Shown in pieces: positions 35,635-44,966 of a stretch of DNA of 64,000 bases (position 1 is its first letter; each line of letters begins with the position of its first letter). The stretch covers positions 496,001 to 560,000 of the forward strand of contig NZ_CP098812.1 of assembly GCF_036825535.1 (NCBI RefSeq), read 5' to 3'. The position numbers and the translations under genes were made by a program. Source of the DNA: Parasalinivibrio latis (GTDB lineage: Bacteria; Pseudomonadota; Gammaproteobacteria; Enterobacterales; Vibrionaceae). The notes under the pieces are model-generated. The model searched no databases and was not told the origin of the DNA. It saw only the letters and a program-made list of their open reading frames with translations.

Positions 35635-36536
35635 CAGACAAAACCCACTGCGGATTTATCGCGATTGTCGGCCGGCCTAACGTTGGCAAATCCACCCTGC
35701 TCAACCGTCTGGTCGGGCAGAAGCTGTCGATCACTTCGCGTAAACCGCAAACCACCCGCCACCGCATCATGGGCGTTGATACCCGTGACGGCTACCAGGC
35801 GGTGTACGTGGATACCCCGGGCCTTCATATTGAAGAGAAGCGCGCCATCAACCGGTTGATGAACCGTGCTGCGACCAGCTCACTGACTGACGTCAACCTG
35901 GTACTTTTCCTTGTGGACGGAACCCGTTGGACCGAAGACGATGAAATGGTGCTCAACAAGCTGCGCAAAGCTGAGCTGCCAACCGTCCTGCTGGTAAATA
36001 AAGTGGATAACGTCAGGGAGAAGGCAGAACTCTTCCCGCACCTTAAAGATCTGTCTGACAAGATGGATTTCATTGACGTTGTACCTGTATCAGCCAAGCA
36101 TGGCACCAACATCGACGTGGTTGAGAAGCTGGTACGTCAGTACCTGCCGGAAAGTGACTACTTCTTCCCGGAAGAGTATGTGACTGATCGCTCACAGCGT
36201 TTTATGGCGTCTGAGATCATCCGTGAGAAGCTGATGCGTTTCACCGGTGAAGAGCTGCCGTATTCTGTGACTGTCGAGATTGAGCGGTTTGACTACAACC
36301 CGGAAACAGACGGTTTCCATATCAACGGCCTGATTCTGGTTGAGCGTAATGGCCAGAAGAAGATGGTGATCGGCAAAGGTGGCGAGAAGATCAAAACCAT
36401 CGGCCGGGAAGCCCGCCTGGATATGGAAGAGCTGTTCGAGCGCAAGGTGTACCTTGAGCTGTGGGTGAAAGTGAAATCCGGTTGGGCAGACGACGAACGT
36501 GCACTGCGCAGCCTTGGCTATATTGACGATCTTTAA
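35631..36536 (+). CDS. era: GTPase Era
   Basis: Ribosome-assembly GTPase that binds the 3' end of 16S rRNA, 301 residues. G1 is GRPNVGKSTLLN near 13-24, G3 DTPG near 60 and G4 NKVD near 122. The KH RNA-binding domain is at the C-terminus (MVIGKGGEKIKTIGREARLDM). It is followed 8 bp later by recO. Confidence 0.98.
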   Translation: MTDKTHCGFIAIVGRPNVGKSTLLNRLVGQKLSITSRKPQTTRHRIMGVDTRDGYQAVYVDTPGLHIEEKRAINRLMNRAATSSLTDVNLVLFLVDGTRWTEDDEMVLNKLRKAELPTVLLVNKVDNVREKAELFPHLKDLSDKMDFIDVVPVSAKHGTNIDVVEKLVRQYLPESDYFFPEEYVTDRSQRFMASEIIREKLMRFTGEELPYSVTVEIERFDYNPETDGFHINGLILVERNGQKKMVIGKGGEKIKTIGREARLDMEELFERKVYLELWVKVKSGWADDERALRSLGYIDDL

Positions 36537-36544
36537 GAGGTAAG

Positions 36545-37249
36545 ATGGAAGGGCTGCAACGCTGTTTTGTCCTCCATACCCGTCCCTACAGTGAAACCAG
36601 CCTGATCCTGGATGTTTTCAGTGAGCAGTCCGGCCGGGTAACCCTGATGGCGAAAGGGGCGCGCAGCAAGCGTTCAAACCTGAAGGGCGCTTTGCAACCT
36701 TTCACTCCGCTTCTTGTGAAATGGTCCGGCCGCGGGGAGATGTTTACTCTCCGCCAGGCCGAGCCTATTGGCCTTGCCCTCCCACTCTCCGGCAAGGCCC
36801 TCTATTCCGGTTTTTACCTCAACGAACTGGTCGGCCGGGTGATTGAAAACGGCACATCGTATCCGACCCTTTTCTTTGACTATGTGAATGCGCTCACCGA
36901 GCTTGCCCGGTACAACAACCCGGAGCCTGCCCTGCGCCGGTTCGAGCTGGCGTTACTGGATGCACTGGGTTACGGCATTGATTTTCTGCATTGTGCTGGC
37001 AGTGGGGAACCGGTTAGCGATAACATGACGTATCTATTCCGTGAGCAGCAGGGTTTTGTTGCCTCACTGATGAAGAACCACAACCTTATCTTTTTAGGTA
37101 ATGAATTAAAGGCGATTGCTGCCAGGGAATTTTCAACCGTTGAGCAACTGCGCGCTGCGAAGCGCTTTACACGCATTGCACTTAAGCCCTACCTTGGTGG
37201 CAAGCCGTTAAAAAGCAGGGAGCTGTTCCTGCCAAGAACAAGGAAATGA
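36545..37249 (+). CDS. recO: DNA repair protein RecO
   Basis: RecF-pathway mediator that anneals single strands and loads RecA, 234 residues. The OB-fold N-terminal domain starts LQRCFVLHTRPYSETSLILD and the helical C-terminal domain follows. It is the usual gene after era. Its last codons overlap the possible upstream pdxJ start. Confidence 0.94.
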   Translation: MEGLQRCFVLHTRPYSETSLILDVFSEQSGRVTLMAKGARSKRSNLKGALQPFTPLLVKWSGRGEMFTLRQAEPIGLALPLSGKALYSGFYLNELVGRVIENGTSYPTLFFDYVNALTELARYNNPEPALRRFELALLDALGYGIDFLHCAGSGEPVSDNMTYLFREQQGFVASLMKNHNLIFLGNELKAIAAREFSTVEQLRAAKRFTRIALKPYLGGKPLKSRELFLPRTRK

Positions 37250-37254
37250 CGTTT

Positions 37255-37986
37255 ATGAGTGCCATCTATCTCGGTGTAAATATCGACCACGTTGCCACCT
37301 TGCGCAATGCCCGCGGAACCAAGTATCCGGACCCTGTTCATGCGGCAGAAATTGCTGAACGTGCCGGTGCTGACGGTATTACCATCCATTTGAGGGAAGA
37401 CCGCCGCCATATCGTCGATCGTGACGTTTATGTTCTGCGCGACACTATCCAGACCCGCATGAACCTTGAAATGGCCGTCACTGATGAAATGGTCGGTATT
37501 GCGCTGGAAGTGAAACCGGACTTTGTCTGTCTGGTGCCGGAGAAACGCGAAGAGCTGACGACAGAAGGCGGTCTGGACGTCGCCGGTAACCTTGAGCGTG
37601 TGAAATCTGCCACTGATAAGCTTTCTGAAGCCGGTATCCTGGTTTCCCTGTTTATCGACCCAGACCGCACCCAGATTGATGCTGCGGTGGCTGCCGGAGC
37701 CCCTTACATTGAACTGCATACCGGGCACTATGCCGATGCTGATACTGAAACCGAGCGTCAGGCTGAGCTGAAGAAAATTTCTGCTGCGGCCAGTTATGCG
37801 GCGGATGTGGGTCTGAAAGTGAATGCCGGCCACGGCCTGACTTACCACAATGTCGCCCCAATTGCCGCACTGCCTGAGGTCTATGAGCTGAATATCGGCC
37901 ACGCGATTATTGGGCGCGCCGTGTTTGACGGCCTGCCAAAAGCAGTGGCAGACATGAAGGCCATCATGCGGGAAGCGCGTCTGTAA
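37255..37986 (+). CDS. pdxJ: Pyridoxine 5'-phosphate synthase
   Basis: TIM-barrel enzyme that condenses 1-deoxyxylulose-5-phosphate with aminoacetone phosphate in vitamin B6 synthesis. The start at 37255 (AAGGAA 9 nt upstream) gives MSAIYLGVNIDHVATLRNAR and 243 residues as in E. coli; an upstream ATG at 37246 overlaps recO. Conserved HLREDRRHI (near 45-53) and the ending INIGHAIIGRAVF are present (written here LNIGHAIIGRAVF). A 42-bp block of its 3' end, 37879-37920, recurs exactly at 56908, beyond the aryl polyene cluster. The TAATG overlap with acpS is normal. Confidence 0.96.
   Translation: MSAIYLGVNIDHVATLRNARGTKYPDPVHAAEIAERAGADGITIHLREDRRHIVDRDVYVLRDTIQTRMNLEMAVTDEMVGIALEVKPDFVCLVPEKREELTTEGGLDVAGNLERVKSATDKLSEAGILVSLFIDPDRTQIDAAVAAGAPYIELHTGHYADADTETERQAELKKISAAASYAADVGLKVNAGHGLTYHNVAPIAALPEVYELNIGHAIIGRAVFDGLPKAVADMKAIMREARL
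37879..37920 (+). repeat. 42-bp direct repeat, left copy (inside pdxJ)
   Basis: This segment of the pdxJ coding region is identical over 42 of 42 bases to 56908-56949. It starts GTCTATGAGCTGAATATC and ends GGGCGCGCC. The two copies flank the aryl polyene cluster at a distance of 19,029 bp, in the same orientation. It marks the left border of the transferred segment or the crossover site. Confidence 0.93.
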
Positions 37987-38369
37987 TGGCAGTTATCGGG
38001 CTGGGGACAGATATCGTCGAAATTGCGCGTCTTGAGAAAGTCATCGCGCGCACCGGGGACGCATTTGCTAAACGTGTCCTGACGGAAAGCGAGATGGAAA
38101 CCTATTCCGACTCTAACTTTCCAGCCCGTTTTCTTGCCAAGCGTTTTGCGGTGAAAGAAGCGGCCTCAAAAGCCTTGGGGACGGGGATCGCCTGCGGTGT
38201 CACTTTTCACGACTTTGACGTAACCAACGATGAGCTGGGAAAGCCTGTTGTGGAATTTTCCGGCGTAGCGCGAAAACTCGCTGACGAGCGTGGCGTGAAG
38301 AACATCTTCCTTACCATCGCTGATGAGAAATGCTACGCAGTGGCGACTGTCCTGTTGGAGACCAACTAG
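37986..38369 (+). CDS. acpS: Holo-ACP synthase AcpS
   Basis: Transfers 4'-phosphopantetheine from CoA to acyl carrier proteins; essential for fatty acid synthesis. It has 127 residues with the Mg-binding GLGTDIVEI at the N-terminus and KRFAVKEAASKALGTGI near 51-67. It overlaps the pdxJ stop (TAATG). It is the only intact acpS in view; a truncated, divergent one lies at 56952. Because the polyene carriers ApeE and ApeF also need phosphopantetheine, this enzyme may serve them too, which is an inference. Confidence 0.96.
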   Translation: MAVIGLGTDIVEIARLEKVIARTGDAFAKRVLTESEMETYSDSNFPARFLAKRFAVKEAASKALGTGIACGVTFHDFDVTNDELGKPVVEFSGVARKLADERGVKNIFLTIADEKCYAVATVLLETN

Positions 38370-38398
38370 CGCTTTTCCCAATCGTCAACCTTCAAAAA

Positions 38399-38433
38399 CA
38401 AAAGCGCCCGCAGTTTATTGCGGGCGCATTGTT
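38399..38433. terminator. Bidirectional terminator between acpS and the aryl polyene operon
   Basis: A perfect 9-bp stem GCGCCCGCA / TGCGGGCGC with a 6-nt loop. On the minus strand it runs into TTTTGTTTTTG, ending the long polyene operon. The plus side has a weaker T-rich flank for acpS. Confidence 0.9.
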
Positions 38434-38445
38434 ATTTGCCGAGTG

Positions 38446-39672
38446 TTAGACGCGTTTGAAGATAATCGATGTATTTATACCACCAAAAGCAAAGTTATTG
38501 CTCATGATATATTCACAGTCGATGTGACGCCCTTCACCGCGGATGTAGTCCAGTTCACCACAAGCCGGGTCGATGTTGTCAAGGTTGAGGGTCGGGCTGA
38601 ACCAGCCGCTGTTCATCATCTCCAAGCTCAGCCAGGCTTCAATCGCACCACAAGCACCCAGTGTGTGGCCGAAGTAGCTTTTCAGTGAACTGATGGGTGT
38701 CTGGTTGCCAAAGATATTCGCTGTTGCATTACTCTCTGCAATATCCCCTTTTTCAGTGGCTGTGCCGTGAGCGGAAACATAGCCGATTTTTTCCGGTTGC
38801 AGATAGGCATCACGCAGCGCCATTTCCATACAGATTTGCATTGTCTCCATGGTGGGCTGGGTAACGTGCGCGGCATCGCAGTTGCTGGCAAAGCCAACAA
38901 TCTCTGCAATGATGTTTGCGCCGCGGCTTACCGCGTGTTCATACTCTTCCAGTACCAAAGTGCCGGCACCCTCACCAATCACCAAACCATCACGGTCAGT
39001 GTCATAAGGGCGAGGGGTTTTTTCCGGCTCGCCATTTTTCAGGCTGGTGGCAAAGAGGGTGTCGAAAACGGCAGACTCGGTAGGGCAGAGTTCTTCGGCA
39101 CCGCCAGCGACCATCACGGTCTGATAACCGTGCTTGATGGCTTCATAGGCATAACCAATCGCCTGACTGCCTGATGTACATGCACTGCTGGTCGGGATCA
39201 CGCGGCCTTTCAGGCCAAAAAACAAGCCAACGTTAACCGCAGTGGTATGCGGCATCATCTGAACATAGGTGGTGGCGGTGATAGCGCGTGTGCTTTTTTC
39301 ATTGAGCATCACACCGAAGGCACCGATAGCTGGTGTGCTGCCTGTGGAGGAGCCATAGGCAATACCAGTCTGGCCGTTGGTCAGGATTTCATTGCCGATC
39401 AGGCCGCTTTGCTCAAGGGCATTTTCTGTCGCGACAGTGGAAAGCAGGGAAACACGCCCCATGCCACGCACTTTTTTACGTGGGTAATGTTTTGGCACAC
39501 TGAACCCTTCTACCGGCGCTGCCAGTTTGGTGTTCAGGCCATCATACTGTTCGTAGTCAGGCATGTAGCGGACTGCGTTCATCATAGCAGCGAGTTTTGG
39601 TTGAACGCTCTGCCAGTCATTCCCGAATGCAGTGACACCGGACATTCCGGTGACAACAACTCTGCGATTCAT
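38446..39672 (-). CDS. apeR: Beta-ketoacyl-ACP synthase ApeR-type
   Basis: FabF-like condensing enzyme, 408 residues. The active-site triad is complete: Cys in TSSACTSGSQAIG, His in VSAHGTATEKGD and His in SYFGHTLGACGA. Last gene of the 17-gene minus-strand operon, overlapping apeQ by 4 bp. In characterised aryl polyene clusters this position holds the third ketosynthase, distinct from the ApeO/ApeC elongating pair; a role in chain initiation or an auxiliary condensation is inferred. Letter assigned by position and family. Confidence 0.87.
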   Translation of the reverse strand: MNRRVVVTGMSGVTAFGNDWQSVQPKLAAMMNAVRYMPDYEQYDGLNTKLAAPVEGFSVPKHYPRKKVRGMGRVSLLSTVATENALEQSGLIGNEILTNGQTGIAYGSSTGSTPAIGAFGVMLNEKSTRAITATTYVQMMPHTTAVNVGLFFGLKGRVIPTSSACTSGSQAIGYAYEAIKHGYQTVMVAGGAEELCPTESAVFDTLFATSLKNGEPEKTPRPYDTDRDGLVIGEGAGTLVLEEYEHAVSRGANIIAEIVGFASNCDAAHVTQPTMETMQICMEMALRDAYLQPEKIGYVSAHGTATEKGDIAESNATANIFGNQTPISSLKSYFGHTLGACGAIEAWLSLEMMNSGWFSPTLNLDNIDPACGELDYIRGEGRHIDCEYIMSNNFAFGGINTSIIFKRV

Positions 39673-40394
39673 ATCAGTCCTCCATTGACTGAAATAACCT
39701 GACGGGTCACATAGCTAGCGCTGTCTGACATCAGGTAGCTGACAAGGCCTGCTACCTCTTCCGGTGTGCCCATTCTGCGCATAGGAACCTGCGGTAGTGC
39801 GTGCTCTTTCACTTCTTCGTCTACCATGCCGGTATCAATAAGGCCTGGCGCAACACAGTTAACCGTGATCTTACGTTTCGCCAGCTCCAGCGCCAGCGCT
39901 TTGGTAGCACCTATGATACCTGCTTTAGCGGCACTGTAGTTAGTCTGGCCACGGTTCCCCATGATACCGGATACCGACGCCATGGTGATGATGCGGCCAC
40001 CGCGCCGGCAACGGATCATGGGCATCACACAGGGATGAAGCACGTTGTAGAAGCTATCCAGATTAGTGTGTACCACGCCATCCCACTCATTTTCTGTCAT
40101 GGCCGGGAAGGCGGTATCAGCGGTCACTCCGGCATTGTTAACGATACCAAAGTATCCGCCATGGGCGTCCATATCCGCTTCAAGTTGAAGACGACATTGA
40201 TCTCGATGGCTGATATCAAAGGAGATCAACCTGCCACTTCCGCCACTTTTTGTAATTTCTGCCAGCGTCGATTCTGCCCCTGCTTTATCGCGACCATAGT
40301 GGATGACGATGTTGAAACCGTCTTTCGCTAATTGGACAGCAATGGCGCGGCCAATGCCTTTGCTGGCACCGGTAACTAAAACATCACGGTTCAT
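39669..40394 (-). CDS. apeQ: 3-ketoacyl-ACP reductase ApeQ (FabG-like)
   Basis: Short-chain dehydrogenase, 241 residues. Nucleotide motif TGASKGIGRAIA near 7-18, NNAG near 87 and catalytic Tyr-Lys in TNYSAAKAGIIG near 148-159, so it looks active. It would reduce the beta-keto group during polyene elongation. It overlaps both apeP and apeR by 4 bp. Confidence 0.9.
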   Translation of the reverse strand: MNRDVLVTGASKGIGRAIAVQLAKDGFNIVIHYGRDKAGAESTLAEITKSGGSGRLISFDISHRDQCRLQLEADMDAHGGYFGIVNNAGVTADTAFPAMTENEWDGVVHTNLDSFYNVLHPCVMPMIRCRRGGRIITMASVSGIMGNRGQTNYSAAKAGIIGATKALALELAKRKITVNCVAPGLIDTGMVDEEVKEHALPQVPMRRMGTPEEVAGLVSYLMSDSASYVTRQVISVNGGLI

Positions 40395-40855
40395 TGGGGC
40401 TTTCCTTCTAACATTTGCTGTAGTTTTTCTTCAGTTGGCACATAGGCATTAAGCTGGGCGGTTGCAAGTGTTTCGCTATTGTGCTCAATAGTACAGGAGA
40501 ATACTGCCATACCATTACTTTCCATGACGTGTTTAGCGTGAATATCCAACCGCTTTCCCGATGTGAAAAACGGACAATCGCTGGTGTAGCGGCGACTGCC
40601 AAGCAGGAAGCCGATAGGGGGCGATTTGTCCTTTTTTCGTGCCTGATAGCCTGACCAGGCGGCGACAGACTGTGCCATCAGCTCGATACCTACCCATCCC
40701 GGGATGCCATTTATCGCGTTGTCGAAAAACAGGCTACTTGGTTCTGGAGTCACCTGACAATGCACATGAAAATCCCCAACATCGACCAGAGAGTCGAGAA
40801 GGATCATCGGTGCCTCGTGAGGCAGTAATTCATCAAGGGGGGGGAGCGAACTCAT
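40391..40855 (-). CDS. apeP: 3-hydroxyacyl-ACP dehydratase ApeP (hotdog fold)
   Basis: A 154-residue hotdog-fold protein related to FabZ/FabA. LLPHEAPMILLDSLVDV near residues 10-26 and the following GWVGIELMAQSVAAWSGYQ (near 53-71) match the family. In aryl polyene synthesis two dehydratases, ApeI and ApeP, generate the conjugated double bonds. The protein's role here rests on family and position. Overlaps its neighbours by 4 bp on both sides. Confidence 0.87.
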   Translation of the reverse strand: MSSLPPLDELLPHEAPMILLDSLVDVGDFHVHCQVTPEPSSLFFDNAINGIPGWVGIELMAQSVAAWSGYQARKKDKSPPIGFLLGSRRYTSDCPFFTSGKRLDIHAKHVMESNGMAVFSCTIEHNSETLATAQLNAYVPTEEKLQQMLEGKPQ

Positions 40856-42054
40856 AGTTTTCCAAAAATTAACGATACGTTGTTGCCGCCGAAAGCAAAA
40901 GAATTACTCAATATGGCGTTTTTCTTAAGTTTTTCACCTGGCGTAACCAGGCTGACAGGAGCGATTCCCGGGTCCATTTTTAGCTCTTTGGCTGGGCGGG
41001 GCAGTGGTAAGTCATGACTCAGGATATGCCAGCAAATGGCCGCTTCAATCGCGCTTGCCGCACCGAGGGTATGTCCGGTAAAGGGCTTGGTTGAGCTTAC
41101 GGGGACGTCATGACCCAAAACCACACTGATGGCTTTGGACTCCATGGCATCATTAAGAGGAGTGGCGGTGCCATGAGCGTTAACATAGCCAATTTCCTCT
41201 GCCTTCAGACCAGCATCTTCCAGTGCGTTTCGCATAGCCTTTTCCGCGCCAAGACCGTCAGGTTGCGGTGCAGAAATGTGGTGTGCGTCCGAGCTGTCTC
41301 CTGTCCCCAACAGGGCGATGACAGGGTCAGAGACAGGGCGGGTAAGAGACAACAGCATAAAGGCGGCGGCTTCACCAATGTTGATTCCGTCCCTTTCTGC
41401 ACCAAAGGGTTGGCAGAGATCAGATGAAACTGAGTCAAGTCCGTGAAAGCCATTGAGTGTCAGCCGGCACAAGGTATCTGTCCCTCCGACAATCACTGCA
41501 TCAGCAAGGCCGGAAAGCAGTAAACGCTTGGCAGTAATGAATACCCGCCCGCTGGATGAGCAGGCGGTAGAAACCACATACGAGGGTCCGCAAAGGCTAA
41601 AGTAATCACTGACAAACTCAGAAAGGTTGCTGAGTTCCTGCTGATAATAGTGATACTCTTCCGGCAGTTCGCCGCCCGTCGCCACTGGTTTAAGCGCTGC
41701 TTCACCATTGGCGATCCCGGATGTACTCGAGCCGACCACCACCGCAACGCGGTCACTGCCGTAAGTGGAAATTGCCTGCTGGATATCTGCTTCTATTTGT
41801 TTGAGTGCGGAGAGGGCGAGACGGTTGTTACGCGTCTGCTGGTGTTCGAATTGCGGACCGATCTCCGGAAGATCCCCTATGGCACGGCCGACAATGACCT
41901 GTTTGCCATCGTTAAGTGTGAAGCGCTCGCCCTTCATCCCTACACTTTCCCCTTGCAGGAGGCTTTGCTGGATCTGCAACGGCGTAGCACCCAGTGCAGA
42001 GTGGGAACCACAGGCATGAATATAAATCGGTGTTGGTGAACTGGATGCTGTCAT
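40852..42054 (-). CDS. apeO: Beta-ketoacyl-ACP synthase ApeO
   Basis: FabF-like ketosynthase, 400 residues, with intact Cys-His-His: VVSTACSSSGRVF, NAHGTATPLND and PFTGHTLGAASA. In characterised clusters ApeO is the elongating ketosynthase that pairs with the chain-length-factor-like ApeC; both are encoded here. It follows apeN after 18 bp. Confidence 0.9.
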   Translation of the reverse strand: MTASSSPTPIYIHACGSHSALGATPLQIQQSLLQGESVGMKGERFTLNDGKQVIVGRAIGDLPEIGPQFEHQQTRNNRLALSALKQIEADIQQAISTYGSDRVAVVVGSSTSGIANGEAALKPVATGGELPEEYHYYQQELSNLSEFVSDYFSLCGPSYVVSTACSSSGRVFITAKRLLLSGLADAVIVGGTDTLCRLTLNGFHGLDSVSSDLCQPFGAERDGINIGEAAAFMLLSLTRPVSDPVIALLGTGDSSDAHHISAPQPDGLGAEKAMRNALEDAGLKAEEIGYVNAHGTATPLNDAMESKAISVVLGHDVPVSSTKPFTGHTLGAASAIEAAICWHILSHDLPLPRPAKELKMDPGIAPVSLVTPGEKLKKNAILSNSFAFGGNNVSLIFGKL

Positions 42055-42072
42055 TGCTTGGTGTACGTCCGG

Positions 42073-42648
42073 TTACTCAAGAGTCTGAATCGTAATCTGG
42101 TAGTTTTGTTGCCGTTGCTCAAACTGAATATGGTCTGGAATGACACCGGAAACTACGGGTTCATCATACTGGATTGTTGCCACGGTTTCGCCGTTCTCGT
42201 TCAACAGGGTTCGTGCCAATCCATTGTCTTTTAATTGCCAGCCAATCTTTGCAAGGTGCGGTTCCCAGGCCTCCAATGGCCATAGCGTCAGCATCAGGTT
42301 CATCAGCACCTGACGCCCATCAGGCAGGACAGCCCCGATACCGGCAAGGTTATCAGCTTCGAGCATTTCGCCGTCATAATGCAGGGTGAGAACCCTGGTT
42401 CCCCAACTGGAAAAGCCCACCAGTACAATCTCTGAAGGTGTGATTTCTAGATACACGGGCAGAGTTTGTGTGCTGTCATCCCACTTTGCGGTAATAAGCT
42501 GGTTCACGCTGGCTCTTCCCTCAAACTCTGAAGGGGCTGGCAAAGTGATATATCGATCCTGAGCAATTTCCACCTGATTGCTCTCTGGCACTGAGGCACA
42601 GGCGGAAAGCAGCAGTGAGAAAACCAAGTTGAGTGCAACGCGAATCAT
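42073..42648 (-). CDS. apeN: Lipoprotein of the DUF3261 family (ApeN)
   Basis: A 191-residue protein with a lipoprotein signal: MIRVALNLVFSLLLSAC, lipobox LSAC with Cys17. DUF3261 proteins are found in aryl polyene clusters and are thought to help place the lipid-linked polyene in the outer membrane. No catalytic motif is visible. It overlaps apeM by 4 bp. Confidence 0.85.
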   Translation of the reverse strand: MIRVALNLVFSLLLSACASVPESNQVEIAQDRYITLPAPSEFEGRASVNQLITAKWDDSTQTLPVYLEITPSEIVLVGFSSWGTRVLTLHYDGEMLEADNLAGIGAVLPDGRQVLMNLMLTLWPLEAWEPHLAKIGWQLKDNGLARTLLNENGETVATIQYDEPVVSGVIPDHIQFEQRQQNYQITIQTLE

Positions 42649-44966
42649 GGATTGAGCTCCTTTTCCGGCTTTTGGATAGCCAACGGTGCGAGTAGCCAGG
42701 CCACGACAATACCCACCAGTACAGTGAGACCAAAGCTATGTATCGCTTCAGTCTGACTGAGTGACAGCAAGCCGAACGACAGCAAGGTTGTCAGGGCAGC
42801 AAGGGAATTGGCCACCAAGGCGCGATAGCTGTCTTTGTGCTCGGCGAAGAAAAGGGTGTAGTCGACACCGATACCCAGAACGAGAAACAGTGCCAGTAGG
42901 TTAAACAGGTTCATCGGGACTGGGCTGATGGCCCCGGCAGTCAATGCTACGCCGGTTGCGAGCAAAGGTGGGATGAGAATATGAACTGCACGGCGAACGC
43001 CAAATCGCATGCATAGCACGCCCAGAATAGCCAGACAGGCGATGCTCATCAAAATGGAAATACGCAGACGGTACAGACCAAACAGTGTGGAAACATCCTC
43101 AGCTTTGTTCAGTATGCTAACCTCTGGAAACCTTGCTATCGCTTGTTTGATGGCATTTATGTCTGTCACATTCTGCAGTATCACAATCGCAGCATGTTGC
43201 CCGTCACCTGGCTCCAACCAAAGCGATGAGAAAAGTTCGCCGCTTGGAGCGTTAAGAACCTGCTTTGGCGTCAGAATGTCTAAGTTGCTTGGGAGTTGTG
43301 GTGGCGTTGCCAAGCCAATTTGCGCGGCGAGCTTGTCTCCCTCTGACTGATAAAGCGATTGAACAAGGCCAAAGTTCTCAAACTGCACTGATGCAGGTGG
43401 CACCAAGTCCGCGGGGTTTTGATAACCGGAAAGGGCCTGTTCGCTTCGAAGTTTTTCAAGCGCAGGCACCAGCGCGTAAGTATTCTCCAGCACTTCCTGC
43501 TCGCTATTTCCTTTGACCAGCAGCATGGGCTGGGAGCTGCTCAGCCCCGTTACTGATTTGATGACTGACTCCTGTGCCTGTAACGACGGAGGCAAGGATT
43601 GTAGCTGACGGATGTTGTCATCGTAGTCAGCATTAAAAACGCCAATTAGGGCGACCAGCAATGCAGCAACAGGCATTCCGATCCTTACAAGCGGGTGTCG
43701 CCATAAAGTCAGGTAGCCTTTGCTGGAATTCGCGAGAGGAAGTGTCTGATATCTGGCCGGGTGCTCTGCCAACAGTGGATACCAGCAAATCACACTTAGA
43801 TAGGCGCCAATCAGGCCCGCGGCTGAAAACAGTGCGAGTTGCTGCAACCCGGGGAAAGGGGCCGCTAACATACTGAGGTAAGCGATCAGCGTGGAAAAAA
43901 GACCAAAAGTGATGGGAACGAAAACGCGCCTTAACCCTTCGTCTGAACGCCACGATTTGCCCGAGGCGAGGCGGTCAGTGAGGTAGTGGAAGGCATAGTC
44001 TATCGAGACACCAATCAGGCTTGCGCCAATGACAAGGCTAAACAGGTGAATTTGTCCGAACACCAGAAGACAGACGGAAAAAGCGGTTACGACACCAGTA
44101 GCAATCGACAGTAAAGTCAGGCTGACAGGTAAAAGACTGCGGTAGACCCAAAGCACCAATAGCAAGATACCGAGCATAGAGCCAACGCCGATGGTACTGA
44201 TTTCAGACTTGGCACTGTCGGTGCCAAATGCGGCATAAAACACCACGCCAGTATGGAAGATTTTGGCATCAAACTGTCTGGCAATGACCTGTTCAACTTG
44301 GGTGAGTGCTGCCAGCTGTTGCTGGGTTTGCATGGCGTAGGCTGAACCAGAAAGCGTACCGCGGAGCAGAACATAAAAAGCGCCGTCTTGCTCTGTGGTC
44401 AGATAACCTTCTGTGATGGAAAAGCGCTGGCTTTGCTTGTTCATCGTCTGCAGGTAGTCGCGGAATAGCAAAAAGGGATCGCCAGAAAGCTCAGCGCCGG
44501 TCACCCCTGAAAATGGATTGTAAACCTGTTGGATAACTTTGGCGGTCTGGGTAGCAGGCGAGTGCTTAAGTCTCTCGCGTTGCTCCTGTGTCAGCAGTTG
44601 ATATCTGTAGGGCGCGTAGGTGCTCACCCAGGCTGATTGCTCTTCATCAGAGAGTTTGCCATTGATTTTGCTGAAAAGTGGCAGTGCTTTTAGCTTTGTT
44701 TCGAAGACGTGCGCAGCTTCAATGACCTTGGTTTGATTGTTGGCAGAAACAAGGAACAGCACCTGATCTTCCATACTGCCAGCCATCTCATCAAAGGCTT
44801 TCTGAGCCAGGGGATCTTGCTCGTTTTCAGGGAGCAGGTTAAGGATATTGGTGTCGAGCATCGCTACGCCGCTTGGATGGCGCAGTATCGCAGTGGTTGC
44901 CAGCAGGAGTAAGGTAATCAGCCAGAGAATAGCTTTAGTCGTTGAACGCACGGCGCTCCTCGTCAC
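42645..44966 (-). CDS. apeM: MMPL/RND-type exporter ApeM
   Basis: A 773-residue inner-membrane transporter with two repeats of a large periplasmic loop and about six membrane helices each. The RND helix-4 type motifs are GVSIDYAFHYL in the first half and GVGVDYTLFFAEHKDS in the second, both with the conserved Asp. It probably moves the lipid-linked polyene out of the inner membrane, with the LolA-like ApeL and lipoprotein ApeN as partners. Its start overlaps apeL by 32 bp. Confidence 0.9.
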   Translation of the reverse strand: MTRSAVRSTTKAILWLITLLLLATTAILRHPSGVAMLDTNILNLLPENEQDPLAQKAFDEMAGSMEDQVLFLVSANNQTKVIEAAHVFETKLKALPLFSKINGKLSDEEQSAWVSTYAPYRYQLLTQEQRERLKHSPATQTAKVIQQVYNPFSGVTGAELSGDPFLLFRDYLQTMNKQSQRFSITEGYLTTEQDGAFYVLLRGTLSGSAYAMQTQQQLAALTQVEQVIARQFDAKIFHTGVVFYAAFGTDSAKSEISTIGVGSMLGILLLVLWVYRSLLPVSLTLLSIATGVVTAFSVCLLVFGQIHLFSLVIGASLIGVSIDYAFHYLTDRLASGKSWRSDEGLRRVFVPITFGLFSTLIAYLSMLAAPFPGLQQLALFSAAGLIGAYLSVICWYPLLAEHPARYQTLPLANSSKGYLTLWRHPLVRIGMPVAALLVALIGVFNADYDDNIRQLQSLPPSLQAQESVIKSVTGLSSSQPMLLVKGNSEQEVLENTYALVPALEKLRSEQALSGYQNPADLVPPASVQFENFGLVQSLYQSEGDKLAAQIGLATPPQLPSNLDILTPKQVLNAPSGELFSSLWLEPGDGQHAAIVILQNVTDINAIKQAIARFPEVSILNKAEDVSTLFGLYRLRISILMSIACLAILGVLCMRFGVRRAVHILIPPLLATGVALTAGAISPVPMNLFNLLALFLVLGIGVDYTLFFAEHKDSYRALVANSLAALTTLLSFGLLSLSQTEAIHSFGLTVLVGIVVAWLLAPLAIQKPEKELNP